Positions 18,105 through 33,795 of a stretch of 64,000 nucleotides of DNA are shown piece by piece. This DNA is from Dyella monticola. GTDB taxonomy: Bacteria; Pseudomonadota; Gammaproteobacteria; Xanthomonadales; Rhodanobacteraceae. Position 1 is the first letter of the stretch. Each line of letters starts with the position of its first letter. The stretch lies in contig NZ_QRBE01000009.1 in NCBI RefSeq assembly GCF_003363155.1, positions 162,237 through 226,236 of the forward strand, read 5' to 3'. The notes beneath the pieces are model-generated. The model ran no database searches and was not told the DNA's origin. It worked only from the letters and a program-made list of their open reading frames with translations. A program made the translations under genes and the position numbers.

Positions 18105-20936
18105 TTACAGATCGAACTTCACCCCAATGTTCCAGAAGCGGCCGATGATGCCGGCGTAGTCATAGGTGGGATTGTAAAAATTGGCCGCATAATTGAGCGG
18201 ATCAAGCGGCGGCTTGCGGTCCGTCACGTTGTCCACCGAGGCCGTAAAGGTGATGTGTTTGTTCAACCTATAGCTACCCACCAGATTGCCGTAGGTGAAG
18301 GAGGCCATCGTGCAGTTGGGCGCTAGCGGCCCACCGTTGGGACCCAGCGCATCGAAGCACGCCGTGGTACCGGTGACGTCCTCTGCCGATTCGAACTCCT
18401 TGCTGGTGAAGTAGATCGTGGCCGTCAGGCTGAGCGGCCCCCATACGATGGTGTTCGCCCAATTGCCACGCGTACGCGGGGTACCCGCACCGGAGGACAG
18501 GTTGTATGGACCTTGCGTGCCGACATAGCTTTCGACTTCGCCGGCAACATCCTCCTTCCATTGGAAGATCTGCGTGGCCTGCACTTCGCTGATGTACTGG
18601 ATGCCATTGCTGAATTGGAAGTGCGCCTGCAAATCCAGGTCCAGGCCGGTCGTCTTCAGCCAGTTGCCGTTGATGTAATCGGCGCCCACGAAGATGGGGC
18701 GCAATGGCGCCGTAGGATGCAACGGATCGGGCGTATCGAATCGCATCGTATAGCCCGGCAATACCGTGCCGGTTTGGTAGTAGTTCAACAGCGCGACACC
18801 CGGGTCGGCCGGAACGATCACGTTGCTCTTCCTGATGTTGTAGTAGTCCAGCGAGGCGTTCAACCAGCTGAGCGGCTGTACGACTACACCGAAGGTAAAG
18901 CTCTGCGATTTCTCCGGCTTCAGATTGGGATTACCCGAGCTTCCTTCTTCCAGTGCATAAGGCACTGTTACGTAGTTTGAGTTCCCATGCGCGTCCAGGA
19001 AGGACGCTGGTGCGCCCTGCCCCTCCACCGAACTGCTGACGAAGCCGGCACTAAAGCTGCCGGCGCTTTCGCCGAATTGCGGCGCGCGGAAACCCTTCGA
19101 GTAGGTTGCACGCAGTGCCACCCAATCAAGTGGCTTCCACTTCAGGCCCACCTTCGGCGAAAAGTTGTTGCCCACACGTGGGTAGTGGTCGAAACGACCG
19201 GAGACGTCGGCTTCGAGGCTTTCCAGCAGCGGCGCGTCGAATTCGGTGTAGACGCCACTCACGTTACGTGAGCCCGTAATGAAGGTATCGCCCAGGCCTT
19301 GATAGATACCACCCGGGTTAAGCTCCTCCTGTAACTGCCCTTCATGACGGAACTGCACACCAGCGGCGAAACCCGATGGGCCGCCTGGCAAGTCAAACAG
19401 CTGGCGGTTCACAGAGAAGTCAAACACATCCATGTCTGAGTGGTTTTGCGCGATATCGGGTGGCGAAACCGCATTGCGCACGGCCGCACTGTTCAACGAT
19501 GGATTGGCGAAGTTGTACGTGCCGTTCGCGATGGCATTGAGCAACCCCTGATAGCTGATAAAGCCCAGGTTCTCGTAACCCATCCATATATGGTTGCCCA
19601 CCATCGACGCTTCATAGTTCCAGTCGCCCCATTCGCCCGTGACGTCCAGTACGGCGCGCAGGTTGTGGGTATCGACGTTTGTTCCACTCGGAATGTCACC
19701 GAACAAATAGTTGATGTACGCATACTGGCCCGGGAACGGATTGGAGGGATTTCCCGGCGGCAACTGAATGGTGTCGGTGTTGTTTGGTACGCTGGATTGA
19801 ATCTGATTTGGCGTACCAAGCTCGTGGACCACGGATTGGTAATAGCTCAACGAGGCATACGCCTTGGTCGTGTCGCTGAACTTATACGTGAAGCGGCCAT
19901 AGAGGCCATCCTTGTTCGAGTACTGCTGCACATGGCCATATTGATAGGCCGTATCCTGCGCGCAATACGTGCCCGTGTTCGGGCCTGTGCCCGGAACAGT
20001 CTCCAACTGAGTACCGGGAGTGCACGGCCCCAGCGGCTGGAACGGTCCCGTCGCCGGAGCGCCTGGGGTAGGTCCCGCAGGCGCCACGGTACCGACTGAG
20101 GAACCGTTGGTATTGAGCGGATTGCCAACGCGCAGATCCGGGCCACCGATGGCGGTGAGGTTGGTGCTGTTGAAGGGATAGCTGCGATCCTTCAAGGGAA
20201 TCGCCTGATCCTGCTCCCATTCCGCACTGAAATAAGCGTTGTAGTGATCCGTGTTCAGATCACCGATACCACCCACCAACGAAGCATGTTTGTGGAAACC
20301 GCCGCCATGTTGCGAATTGCCGACTTCGGCAGTGCCTTCCACGCCCTGGAAACTGGGCTTGAGAATGATGTTGACTACGCCGGCGATCGCGTCGGAGCCG
20401 TAGATCGACGACGCGCCATCTTTCAGCACTTCGATACGCTCTACAGCAGCCAGCGGAAGCGTGTTGAGGTCGACGAATGAACGAATGCCATCGTCCACCA
20501 ATGGGTAGCTTGCCGCACGTTTGCCATCGACCAGTACCAAGGTGGAGTTCACGGTCAGGCCGCGTAGCGCCACGCCGGAAGAACCCGTTGCGAAGCCGGC
20601 ATAGAACGACGGCGGAATGGTACCGCTGTTATCGGCGGAAACCGCACGCACCACATCGGAAACATTGGTGAAACCCGAACGCGCAATGTCCTGCGCGGTG
20701 ATCACCGTGACCGGCGATGGTGTTTCAGTATCGACACGCGGCAACGCAGAACCGGTGACGGTAATGGTCTGCAATTGCTGGGCGTTGGATGGAGCGGGTG
20801 GTTGGTTGGACTGAGCCGGTTGCGTTTGAGCAGTGGATTGCTGAGCTTGTGGGGCCGCACTTTGTGCCAAAACCGCTCCGGGGACGGACGCCAGCAGCAC
20901 GGCTGCAAGCGAGAGCGCAAGTTTGTTACGTTTCAT
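18105..20936 (-). CDS. TonB-dependent receptor (paralog B)
   Basis: 943 residues from the ATG at 20936 (MKRNKLALSL). The in-frame ATG at 20951 overlaps the GGAGGGG ribosome-binding site and is rejected. Signal peptide of about 24 residues (ends VLAQ), then a Q/P-rich linker, a TonB-box-like QTITVTG, and a plug domain with TPSPVTVITAQDIARSG and VERIEVLKDGASSIYGSDAIAG. A large barrel follows, ending in WNIGVKFDL. It is close in sequence to the receptor encoded at 21367-24219, probably from a tandem duplication. The substrate is unknown; receptors of this branch import siderophores, carbohydrates or peptides. Confidence 0.92.
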   Translation of the reverse strand: MKRNKLALSLAAVLLASVPGAVLAQSAAPQAQQSTAQTQPAQSNQPPAPSNAQQLQTITVTGSALPRVDTETPSPVTVITAQDIARSGFTNVSDVVRAVSADNSGTIPPSFYAGFATGSSGVALRGLTVNSTLVLVDGKRAASYPLVDDGIRSFVDLNTLPLAAVERIEVLKDGASSIYGSDAIAGVVNIILKPSFQGVEGTAEVGNSQHGGGFHKHASLVGGIGDLNTDHYNAYFSAEWEQDQAIPLKDRSYPFNSTNLTAIGGPDLRVGNPLNTNGSSVGTVAPAGPTPGAPATGPFQPLGPCTPGTQLETVPGTGPNTGTYCAQDTAYQYGHVQQYSNKDGLYGRFTYKFSDTTKAYASLSYYQSVVHELGTPNQIQSSVPNNTDTIQLPPGNPSNPFPGQYAYINYLFGDIPSGTNVDTHNLRAVLDVTGEWGDWNYEASMVGNHIWMGYENLGFISYQGLLNAIANGTYNFANPSLNSAAVRNAVSPPDIAQNHSDMDVFDFSVNRQLFDLPGGPSGFAAGVQFRHEGQLQEELNPGGIYQGLGDTFITGSRNVSGVYTEFDAPLLESLEADVSGRFDHYPRVGNNFSPKVGLKWKPLDWVALRATYSKGFRAPQFGESAGSFSAGFVSSSVEGQGAPASFLDAHGNSNYVTVPYALEEGSSGNPNLKPEKSQSFTFGVVVQPLSWLNASLDYYNIRKSNVIVPADPGVALLNYYQTGTVLPGYTMRFDTPDPLHPTAPLRPIFVGADYINGNWLKTTGLDLDLQAHFQFSNGIQYISEVQATQIFQWKEDVAGEVESYVGTQGPYNLSSGAGTPRTRGNWANTIVWGPLSLTATIYFTSKEFESAEDVTGTTACFDALGPNGGPLAPNCTMASFTYGNLVGSYRLNKHITFTASVDNVTDRKPPLDPLNYAANFYNPTYDYAGIIGRFWNIGVKFDL

Positions 20937-21061
20937 TTGGAACCCCTCCAATGGTTTTTACCGAAAAGGTGAAACCGCTTGTGAGTTGTCCAATCGTTCC
21001 GCTGGATAACAGTTTGTGGGAATCCATCCGGATTCCAAGCGCGGTCTACCACACCGGGGCT

Positions 21062-21079
21062 GTGTAGACAAGCCATTAA
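21062..21079 (-). promoter_or_regulatory. Element shared by three TonB-receptor leaders (copy B)
   Basis: The gap 20937-21366 holds the leader of receptor B and, at 21266-21305, the terminator of receptor C. This element reads TTAATGGCTTGTCTACAC on the minus strand, about 130 bases before the start at 20936. It matches copies at 5144 and 24334 at most positions of the first 13 bases. Confidence 0.4.
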
Positions 21080-21265
21080 CAACGGCAAAAATTTGCGCAC
21101 GCACGGAGCAATACCACCTGTGCTTGGCAAAAAAAGGCCGCGACAGGACTTCAGCGCGGTTAAACGATTACGAAATTAATAAATCTCGACGCAAGACACT
21201 ACGAATTCACGTAATTTTGAAGTGGAATATTTTGTTGAAACACCGCACTAACGTTTCGGCTCCAT

Positions 21266-21305
21266 AAACATAACGGCGCGTCGAGGTCGACGCGCCGTTA
21301 TGTTT
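21266..21305 (-). terminator. Long perfect hairpin terminator of receptor gene C
   Basis: A 19-bp perfect inverted repeat (AAACATAACGGCGCGTCGA and its complement) flanks two central bases. Its ends, AAACAT and ATGTTT, let it work on either strand. It lies 62 bases past the stop of the receptor gene ending at 21367 and separates it from the next receptor gene. Confidence 0.85.
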
Positions 21306-21366
21306 GGAAGTCCATTTGAAGTGATGCATGACGCGATTGCCGCGCCATGCATCATCATCGTGACGC

Positions 21367-24219
21367 TTAGAACTTCACTTTCACGCCGAGGTTGTAGAAG
21401 CGACCCACAATGCCCGCGTACGAGTACGTCGGGTTGTAGTTCACCGCGGCATAGTCGGCCGGATCGAACGGCGGCTTGCGGTCCAGCGCGTTCATGATCG
21501 AGGCCGTGATGCTGACATGGCTGTTGATCGCGTAGCTGCCCGTCAGGTCCAGATCGGTGAACGAACCGATGTAGCAGCTCGAAGGCAGGAATGCCGTGCC
21601 AGCAGCGTTGGTTTCCAAGCAACTGCCCGGACCCACGCCCACGTCTTCGGCCGTTTCCGCGAAGCCGCTGGTGTAGTACAGCGTAGCGGTGACCGATGCC
21701 GGACCATACGACACCGTGTTCGACCACGAGCCCTTGGTGCGCGGCGTGCCGGCGCCCGAGGACAAGTTGTACGGACCCTGCGTGCCAACGAACGATTCAA
21801 CCTGGCCATTCGGCAACACCATGCGCCAGTTGAAGATCTCGGTACCTTGCAGCTCACTCACGTAGTGAATGCTGCCGAAGTCCCAATGGCCCTGCAGATC
21901 CAGGTCGATACCGTCGGTCTTGAGCGAGTTGGCGTTGATGTATTCGCCAATGAACTCAGCCGGGCGAATCAGCGCACCCTTCGCCGAGTTATCCGCTGCA
22001 TCCGGAATCACCGTCACACCCGTGATGCCCGTTTGACCGGTGGCGAAGTAGTTGTTGATCGCGTCGCCGAAGTCCGGACCGGTGATAACGTTGGTCTTCT
22101 TGATGTCGTAGTAATCCAACGACGCATTCAACCAGCTCGTCGGCTGCACCACCACACCGAAGGTGAAGTTGGTGGCCTTCTCCGGCTTGATGTTCGGATT
22201 GGCGACAGTGTATTCCGCCAGGCTGTACGGGACGGTCGAATACGCGTCGCCACCGTGAGCATTGACAAAATTCGTGTACTGCGCCGGATTGAGGGTAACG
22301 AAACCTTCCGCGGAGCTCGAACCGTTTTCAGCAAAGCTCGGCGCGCGGAAACCCTTGGAGAACGTGCCGCGAATCGCAACCCAGTCCAGCGGCTTCCACT
22401 TGAAGCCCACCTTGGGCGAGAAGTTGTTGCCGACGTCGCTGTAATGGTCGAAGCGACCGGAAGCATCCACTTCCAGCGAATCGAGCAGCGGCATGTCGAA
22501 TTCGGCATAAGCGCCGCTGACGTTGCGGTCGCCCTTGGTCTGCGCGATACCCAGACCCTGGTACAGATCATCCGGATTGAGCGCCGGATCGTTCTGCGCT
22601 TCGTAACGGAACTGTGCACCCACGGCCAGGCCGGCCGAACCACCGGGCAGATCAAACAGCGAGCGGTTGGCGCTCAGGTCCAACGAATCCAGATCCGAGG
22701 TGGACTGCTTGGAAAGATTGGGCGACAGTGCGGCGATTTCCGCGGCGCTGTTGGCCGACGGATTGATGAAGTTGTACGAACCGCTGCTGACCGCATTCAA
22801 CAACGCCGGATAGCTGATGAAGCCGGACTGCTGCGTGGTGAGCCAGTCGTGGTTGAGGACCAGCGCCGCGTCGTAGTTCCACTCGCCCACTTCGCCGGAG
22901 ATATCGCCGACGACGCGCGCGTTGTGGTTGTTGTAGGTGTTGTCCTGCGGGATATCGCCGAACGCATAGTTGAGCAGCGCGTACTCGTCCTGCGCCGCGA
23001 ACGGATCGTTCGGGTTGAGCTGACCCTTGTTCGGACCGGAGGTAAGGATCGGCGGCAGCGCGATGTTGTTGGTGTTGTTCGGCGTGGAGACCTGCACCTG
23101 CTGGGGCGTGAACTGCGCCCACATCTTCGACTCCATGTAGCCTACCGACAGGTAGGCCTTGGTGGTGTCGTTGATCTTGAAGGTCACGCGACCGTAAAGG
23201 CCGCCCTGCTCGGTCTGCGGCTGCACTTCGCCGTACTGAGCAACCTGGTTCTGCTGGCAGTAGCTGCCTACGCCCGTCGTGGTCGTCAGCTGCGTGCCAT
23301 TCGTGCACGCACCGAGCGGCTGCCACGGACCGACCTGCGTAGCACCGGTGAGCGTATTGCCGCCTGCAGCCACCGTACCCGGCGCAACCGCGCCAACGGT
23401 CGAGCCTGCGAACGTAGCCGGATTACCCCACGCACCGTTCGGGCCGCCAATACCGCTCAGGTCCTTCGTGTTGTACGGATAGTCACGCGTGCGGTTGTAG
23501 ATGGGGTTATCCATCTCGTACTGCGCGCTGAAGTAGGCGTTGTAGTGATCGGTATCCAGATCGCCGCCACCTGCCAGGAACGTCGCCTTCTTGGTGAAAC
23601 CGCCACCGTGCTGCGAGTTGCCGATATCGGCGGTGCCTTCCACGCCCTGGTAACCGGGCTTGAGGATGATGTTGACCACGCCGGCGATGGCGTCGGCGCC
23701 GTACAGCGAAGAGGCGCCGTCTTTCAGCACTTCGATGCGCTCGACGGCAGCAATCGGAATGGTGTTCAGATCGACGAACGAACGCTCGCCGTCATCGGAA
23801 ACCGGGTAGCTGGCGGCGCGATGGCCGTCGATCAGCACCAGGGTGGAGTTCACGGTCAGGCCGCGCAGCGCAACGCCCGAAGCGCCTGCTGCAAAGCCGT
23901 TGGTGAACGCGTTGGGGATCGAACCGCTGTTGTCGGCGGAGATCGAGCGCACCACATCGGAAATGGTGGTGAAACCGCTACGGGCAATCTGCTGCGCCGT
24001 GATCACGGTCACCGGCGAGGGCGTTTCTGTATCGACGCGGGGCAGCGCAGAACCGGTCACGGTGATGGTCTGCAACTGCTTGGTGTTGGCCTGGCTCGGG
24101 GCAGCCTGGTTCTGAGATGCGTCTTGCGTAGTGGCAGGCGTGCTCTGGGCAAAAGCAGTCCCGGCGATCGGGGCAAGGAGCAACCCCGCCAACGAAAGCG
24201 CAAGCTTATTACGAGTCAT
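21367..24219 (-). CDS. TonB-dependent receptor (paralog C)
   Basis: 950 residues, ATG at 24219 with GGAGGG upstream. Signal peptide MTRNKLALSLAGLLLAPIAG...FAQ, Q-rich linker, QTITVTG TonB-box-like segment, and a plug with TPSPVTVITAQQIARSG and VERIEVLKDGASSLYGADAIAG. The barrel ends in NLGVKVKF. It is strongly similar to the receptor downstream (18105-20936) across plug and barrel, but the extracellular loop regions differ. A 909-codon antisense open frame covers this gene and is regarded as a by-product of GC-rich codon use. Confidence 0.92.
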   Translation of the reverse strand: MTRNKLALSLAGLLLAPIAGTAFAQSTPATTQDASQNQAAPSQANTKQLQTITVTGSALPRVDTETPSPVTVITAQQIARSGFTTISDVVRSISADNSGSIPNAFTNGFAAGASGVALRGLTVNSTLVLIDGHRAASYPVSDDGERSFVDLNTIPIAAVERIEVLKDGASSLYGADAIAGVVNIILKPGYQGVEGTADIGNSQHGGGFTKKATFLAGGGDLDTDHYNAYFSAQYEMDNPIYNRTRDYPYNTKDLSGIGGPNGAWGNPATFAGSTVGAVAPGTVAAGGNTLTGATQVGPWQPLGACTNGTQLTTTTGVGSYCQQNQVAQYGEVQPQTEQGGLYGRVTFKINDTTKAYLSVGYMESKMWAQFTPQQVQVSTPNNTNNIALPPILTSGPNKGQLNPNDPFAAQDEYALLNYAFGDIPQDNTYNNHNARVVGDISGEVGEWNYDAALVLNHDWLTTQQSGFISYPALLNAVSSGSYNFINPSANSAAEIAALSPNLSKQSTSDLDSLDLSANRSLFDLPGGSAGLAVGAQFRYEAQNDPALNPDDLYQGLGIAQTKGDRNVSGAYAEFDMPLLDSLEVDASGRFDHYSDVGNNFSPKVGFKWKPLDWVAIRGTFSKGFRAPSFAENGSSSAEGFVTLNPAQYTNFVNAHGGDAYSTVPYSLAEYTVANPNIKPEKATNFTFGVVVQPTSWLNASLDYYDIKKTNVITGPDFGDAINNYFATGQTGITGVTVIPDAADNSAKGALIRPAEFIGEYINANSLKTDGIDLDLQGHWDFGSIHYVSELQGTEIFNWRMVLPNGQVESFVGTQGPYNLSSGAGTPRTKGSWSNTVSYGPASVTATLYYTSGFAETAEDVGVGPGSCLETNAAGTAFLPSSCYIGSFTDLDLTGSYAINSHVSITASIMNALDRKPPFDPADYAAVNYNPTYSYAGIVGRFYNLGVKVKF

Positions 24220-24333
24220 TTTTCATACCCTCCAAGGTACAGCTGATTGTGATGCCCAACTCAGGGGTTACTGCGGGAAGGGGAAAGTTGGGCGTGTGGG
24301 GACACAGTGCCGAAGTCTTCCATACATAACGGC

Positions 24334-24351
24334 GATCAGACAAGTCCTTAA
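24334..24351 (-). promoter_or_regulatory. Element shared by three TonB-receptor leaders (copy C)
   Basis: The gap 24220-24733 contains the receptor C leader, this element and the gltD terminator; nothing else is recognised. On the minus strand it reads TTAAGGACTTGTCTGATC, about 115 bases before the start at 24219. It is the best match to copy A at 5144 (TTAAGG.CTTGTC.GAT). Confidence 0.42.
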
Positions 24352-24663
24352 CATCACATCGCGGTTTCCGACAGACACTTGCAAGGAAAAATCTGATATG
24401 GCAATGGCGCGAGCTTTTAGTTTCGCGGAGTTATGTGCAAAAACGTAGTCGAACTTTGACTAGCAAGGTGAATATTTCGTACGAGTTTGCGAGCGATGCA
24501 GAAAAGCACCGTTAACGCAAGTCAGATGTTTTTTTTACGCGGCCGACGGGAGAAGGCGGTGAGGATGATGCACATCTGACGCACGTGCAGATGCGGAAAA
24601 GCAGCATTCGCACACGCTGATGAGCGCCGCGCTTGGCGTGTTTTCATGCGTCACACACACGCG

Positions 24664-24699
24664 CAACAAAACCTGCGTTACGCCAGTTGGCGCAACGCA
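24664..24699 (-). terminator. Terminator of gltBD
   Basis: On the minus strand TGCGTTGCGCCA-AC-TGGCGTAACGCA forms a 12-bp stem with one mismatch, followed by GGTTTTGTTGC. It lies 35 bases after the gltD stop. Confidence 0.75.
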
Positions 24700-24733
24700 G
24701 ATTCCTGTTGTGTGAGGATTTTCGGGTGAGAAC

Positions 24734-30600
<5,867 letters not shown>

Positions 30601-30725
30601 GACCTTTACCTCTGTTTCCAGCTCGTTAGGGCGCAAAAGACCTGCCGCAGAGCGAGCGGCATGGACACACAAAAGAAGACTGGGAGGGTGGCTGCGATCC
30701 CGCGCAGACAGCTCCCACGACCCGA

Positions 30726-30754
30726 CTTTAAGCATAACTTGTGCGTCGCGTCAA
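30726..30754 (-). promoter_or_regulatory. Candidate sigma-70-type promoter for gltBD
   Basis: On the minus strand TTGACG and TTAAAG are separated by 17 bases, about 130 bases before the gltB start. The -10 hexamer is weak. The gap 30601-30902 between divergent gltB and the envC-like gene shows no gene and no strong hairpin. Confidence 0.35.
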
Positions 30755-30902
30755 AGCCGGCTAGACGTCCAAATGAAAAACGGCTGTTAGATGTACCAGT
30801 GCGCGCTAACAGACCAGTTGCGCGAAATATCCGCGAACGCGCATAAGGGCGCCGTTTGAGGCGTCTCGCGGGAACAGTCCAGCTCGGACATAATCTCGGC
30901 AT

Positions 30903-32108
30903 ATGCCCACATACATCCGCGCCTTCCGCCCGCTCATTTTCGTGCTCATCGCCTCGGCGATCGCCCTTTCTATCGGCTTTCCCGCCACCGTCAGCGCCGC
31001 CCAAGACAGCAAGACTGCGGCCGAACAGGCCCAGACCAAGCAGCAGCTGGCGGACCTGCGCGCCAAGATGCAGGCGCTGACCAAGCAGGAGGCCGACACC
31101 GCCGCCCGCCGCGATAGCGTCAATGCGCAACTGGCCAAGCAATCCGATGCGGTGGCCGCTGCCGCCAAGGCAGTGCGCGACACGGATGCCCAGATCGCCG
31201 CCAAGCAGCAGCAGCTCGATCAGTTGCAAACGCAACGAACGGCGCTCGATCAAAGCTTGAGCAACCAACGCGCGGCGATCGCCGATCTGTTGCGCGCCAC
31301 CTATGCGCTCGGCAAGGGCTCGGACCTGCGCCTGCTGCTGGGTGATGAGGACATCGCGCGCATCTCGCGATCGCTGGCGTATTCGAAATACTTCCAGGAC
31401 GAACGCCTGGCCAAGGTGCAGCAGCTCATGACCGAGCTGACCAAGCTGCAGGACCTGGAAAACCAGATCACCGCCGAGCAACAAGCCCTGCAAACCAACC
31501 GTGCCCAGCGCCAGCAACAGGCCACGACGCTGGAGCAGCAGCGCAAACAACAGCAGCAACTGGCCGGCCAGATCGACGCGCAATACAAGAACCAGGCGCA
31601 GAAGCTGGCCAGCATGAAGCAGAACGAAGCCTCGTTGAACGATCTGCTGGCGAAGCTGCAGAAGGCGATCGACGAAGCCGCCCGCGAAGCGGCGCGCAAG
31701 GCACGTGCCAATCCCACGGTGCCGGGCGGTCAGCCCGGCAAGGCGCTCGCCAACATTCGCGGCAACCTGCCCTGGCCGGCACCGGGCCCGGTGCACACCT
31801 TCGGCAATGGTGTACTGATTGCCGCTCCGCGCGGCGCCGATGTGCGCGCCGTGGCGCGCGGCCGGGTGGTCTATGCACATTTCCTGCGCGGCTACGGACA
31901 GCTCATCATCCTCAGCCATGGCGACGGATGGCTGAGCATGTATGGCAACAACGAAACGCTACTGCATGGTGTGGGCGACGATGTCGCCGCGGGCGAGCCG
32001 ATCGGCACCGCCATGCTCAGCACCAGCGACAGCACCGGGGTGTATTTCGAGCTGCGGCAAAACGGCAAGCCGGTCGATCCGCGCACGTGGTTGAGCCAGA
32101 AGCGTTAA
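30903..32108 (+). CDS. envC: Murein hydrolase activator EnvC-like protein
   Basis: 401 residues. N-terminal signal/anchor segment (about 10-33, ends VSAAQ), then a long coiled coil rich in Q, A, K and E (about 35-270), then a LytM/M23-like domain at the C-terminus. The domain is degenerate: the usual HxGxD is replaced by TFGNGV and the final HxH by VYFEL, so no zinc site is expected. This is as in EnvC and NlpD, which activate amidases during cell separation rather than cutting peptidoglycan. A ctpA-like protease gene follows, a common arrangement. Confidence 0.88.
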   Translation: MPTYIRAFRPLIFVLIASAIALSIGFPATVSAAQDSKTAAEQAQTKQQLADLRAKMQALTKQEADTAARRDSVNAQLAKQSDAVAAAAKAVRDTDAQIAAKQQQLDQLQTQRTALDQSLSNQRAAIADLLRATYALGKGSDLRLLLGDEDIARISRSLAYSKYFQDERLAKVQQLMTELTKLQDLENQITAEQQALQTNRAQRQQQATTLEQQRKQQQQLAGQIDAQYKNQAQKLASMKQNEASLNDLLAKLQKAIDEAAREAARKARANPTVPGGQPGKALANIRGNLPWPAPGPVHTFGNGVLIAAPRGADVRAVARGRVVYAHFLRGYGQLIILSHGDGWLSMYGNNETLLHGVGDDVAAGEPIGTAMLSTSDSTGVYFELRQNGKPVDPRTWLSQKR

Positions 32109-32287
32109 AAAGTTTGTCGCAGCCCTCGCAATTTCGTCCGCTTGGCGCAGGCGACGGGCTGGCTTCCGTTCCACCCGGCTTTTGAACACTTCCGTAGCCG
32201 AGTTCGGCGTATCCTCTTGCTGTGAATTTCGGCGACCCCAAGCGGTCTCAACGTGGTCGTCACACCATTTCCTGTGGAGTTTGTCCC

Positions 32288-33655
32288 ATGCGTTTTTCCC
32301 ACCCTTGCCTGCTCGCGCTGTTGCTGGCGGCGCCTTTGCTGCACGCACAGGCGGCACCCGACACGGCGCCGGCCGGAAGCGAGTCTGCCCCGGCGAAAGC
32401 AGCGAGCGGTCCGGCACCGGCATCGGCATCGGCCGATCAGGTGGACATGGACGATGTGCGTAACTTCGCCCACGTCTATCAGATCATTCGCCAGGCTTAC
32501 GTGGAAAAGGTCGACAACAAGACCCTGATGAACGATGCCATCAAAGGCATGCTCGCCGGGCTGGATCCGCACAGCGCTTATCTGGATAAGGAAGGCCTGC
32601 AGGAACTCAATGAGGACACCACCGGCCAGTACGGCGGCCTCGGCATCGAGGTGATGGAAGACAACGGTCTGCTCAAGATCGTGTCGCCGATCGACGACAC
32701 GCCCGCTTCGCGCGCCGGCATCAAACCGGGCGATGTGATCACGTCCATCAACGGCAAAGCGGTCACACCCGACAACATCGACGACATGTTTGACGCGTTG
32801 CGGGGCGATCCGGGCAGCAAGATCACCCTGGGAATCCTGCACGAAAAAGCCGACCAGCCGGTCAGCATGTCGCTGACCCGCGAGCGCATCTCCATGACCA
32901 GCGTGAAAGTGCGCGAACTCGAACCTGGCTATGCCTACATCCGTATCAGCCAGTTCCAGGACGACACCGCCAGCGATCTGGAAAAGAAACTCGGCGCGCT
33001 GCTGCAGAAAGATGGTACGCAGAAGGGCGCGATCCTGGATTTGCGCTCCAATCCCGGCGGTCTGCTGACGGCAGCCGTGTCGGTCAGCGATGACTTCCTC
33101 GATTCGGGCATCATCGTCACCACGCGCGGCCGCCTGCCCGACGCCAACCTCACGTTCAGCGCGCACCCCGGCGACTTGCTCAACGGCGCCCCGATGGTGC
33201 TGCTCACCGACAACGGCACGGCCTCGGCGGCGGAGATCGTTTCCGGCGCACTCAAGGACAACCATCGCGCGCTGATCGTTGGCCGTCGCACCTTCGGCAA
33301 GGGCGTGGTGCAGACCGTGCTGCCGCTCGACAACGATCACGCGGTGAAGCTGACCACCGCGCGTTACTACACGCCCAACGGCACTTCGATCCAGGCCGAA
33401 GGCATCAAGCCGGATATCCCGCTGGCCGATTTGACGGTTGCCAAGGTGGATGATTCGCAGAACCCGATCAGCTCCGAAGCCGACCTGCCGCACCATCTGG
33501 CGAATGAAAGCGCCGCCGCCGGTGGCGACATCGACAACGACGGCAGCGCGGAAGATGCCAAGCTGGCGACTAACGACTACGCCTTGTCGCAAGCACTGAA
33601 TATTCTGAAGGGCCTGGCCTTGCGTAAGACGGCCGGGCAGCCGGTCGCACACTGA
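32288..33655 (+). CDS. ctpA: C-terminal processing peptidase, S41A family
   Basis: 455 residues from the ATG at 32288, with GGAG eight bases upstream. Signal peptide MRFSHPCLLALLLAAPLLHAQA, then a PDZ domain (about 95-190, YGGLGIEVMED and AGIKPGDVI), then the S41 catalytic core. The catalytic Ser is in NGTASAAE (S313) and the general-base Lys in TFGKGVVQT (K338). The spacing of 25 residues matches Prc/CtpA. It is a periplasmic protease that trims C-termini of envelope proteins. It lies 179 bases after the envC-like gene. Confidence 0.92.
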   Translation: MRFSHPCLLALLLAAPLLHAQAAPDTAPAGSESAPAKAASGPAPASASADQVDMDDVRNFAHVYQIIRQAYVEKVDNKTLMNDAIKGMLAGLDPHSAYLDKEGLQELNEDTTGQYGGLGIEVMEDNGLLKIVSPIDDTPASRAGIKPGDVITSINGKAVTPDNIDDMFDALRGDPGSKITLGILHEKADQPVSMSLTRERISMTSVKVRELEPGYAYIRISQFQDDTASDLEKKLGALLQKDGTQKGAILDLRSNPGGLLTAAVSVSDDFLDSGIIVTTRGRLPDANLTFSAHPGDLLNGAPMVLLTDNGTASAAEIVSGALKDNHRALIVGRRTFGKGVVQTVLPLDNDHAVKLTTARYYTPNGTSIQAEGIKPDIPLADLTVAKVDDSQNPISSEADLPHHLANESAAAGGDIDNDGSAEDAKLATNDYALSQALNILKGLALRKTAGQPVAH

Positions 33656-33670
33656 GATTTGCCGGATCAG

Positions 33671-33783
33671 CCCCCATCCCTACGCCAGTAGCGGAGGGGT
33701 GGGTCGGTCACCCTGGGGTTGAGGTCAAACAGCGCGGCAAGCGCATGCAACCCCATCCCAACCCTCCGTGCAAGCATGGGGAG
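33671..33783. repeat. Intergenic inverted-repeat element (CCCTCC family), copy 1
   Basis: Two hairpins fill the gap between the convergent ctpA-like and receptor genes: CCCATCCCTACGC...GCGGAGGGGTGGG and CCCCATCCCAACCCTCCGTGCAAGCATGGGG. The CCCCATCCCAACCCTCC-TGCA-GGGG core resembles elements at 41112-41212 and 51724-51833. It may act as a bidirectional terminator. Confidence 0.6.
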
Positions 33784-33795
33784 TTGTAGCTCACC

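Noticed and set aside
21517..24246. 909-codon open frame on the plus strand
   Set aside because: It is antisense to the TonB-dependent receptor at 21367-24219, is rich in Arg, Val and Gly as expected of antisense frames in GC-rich genes, and shows no family motif.
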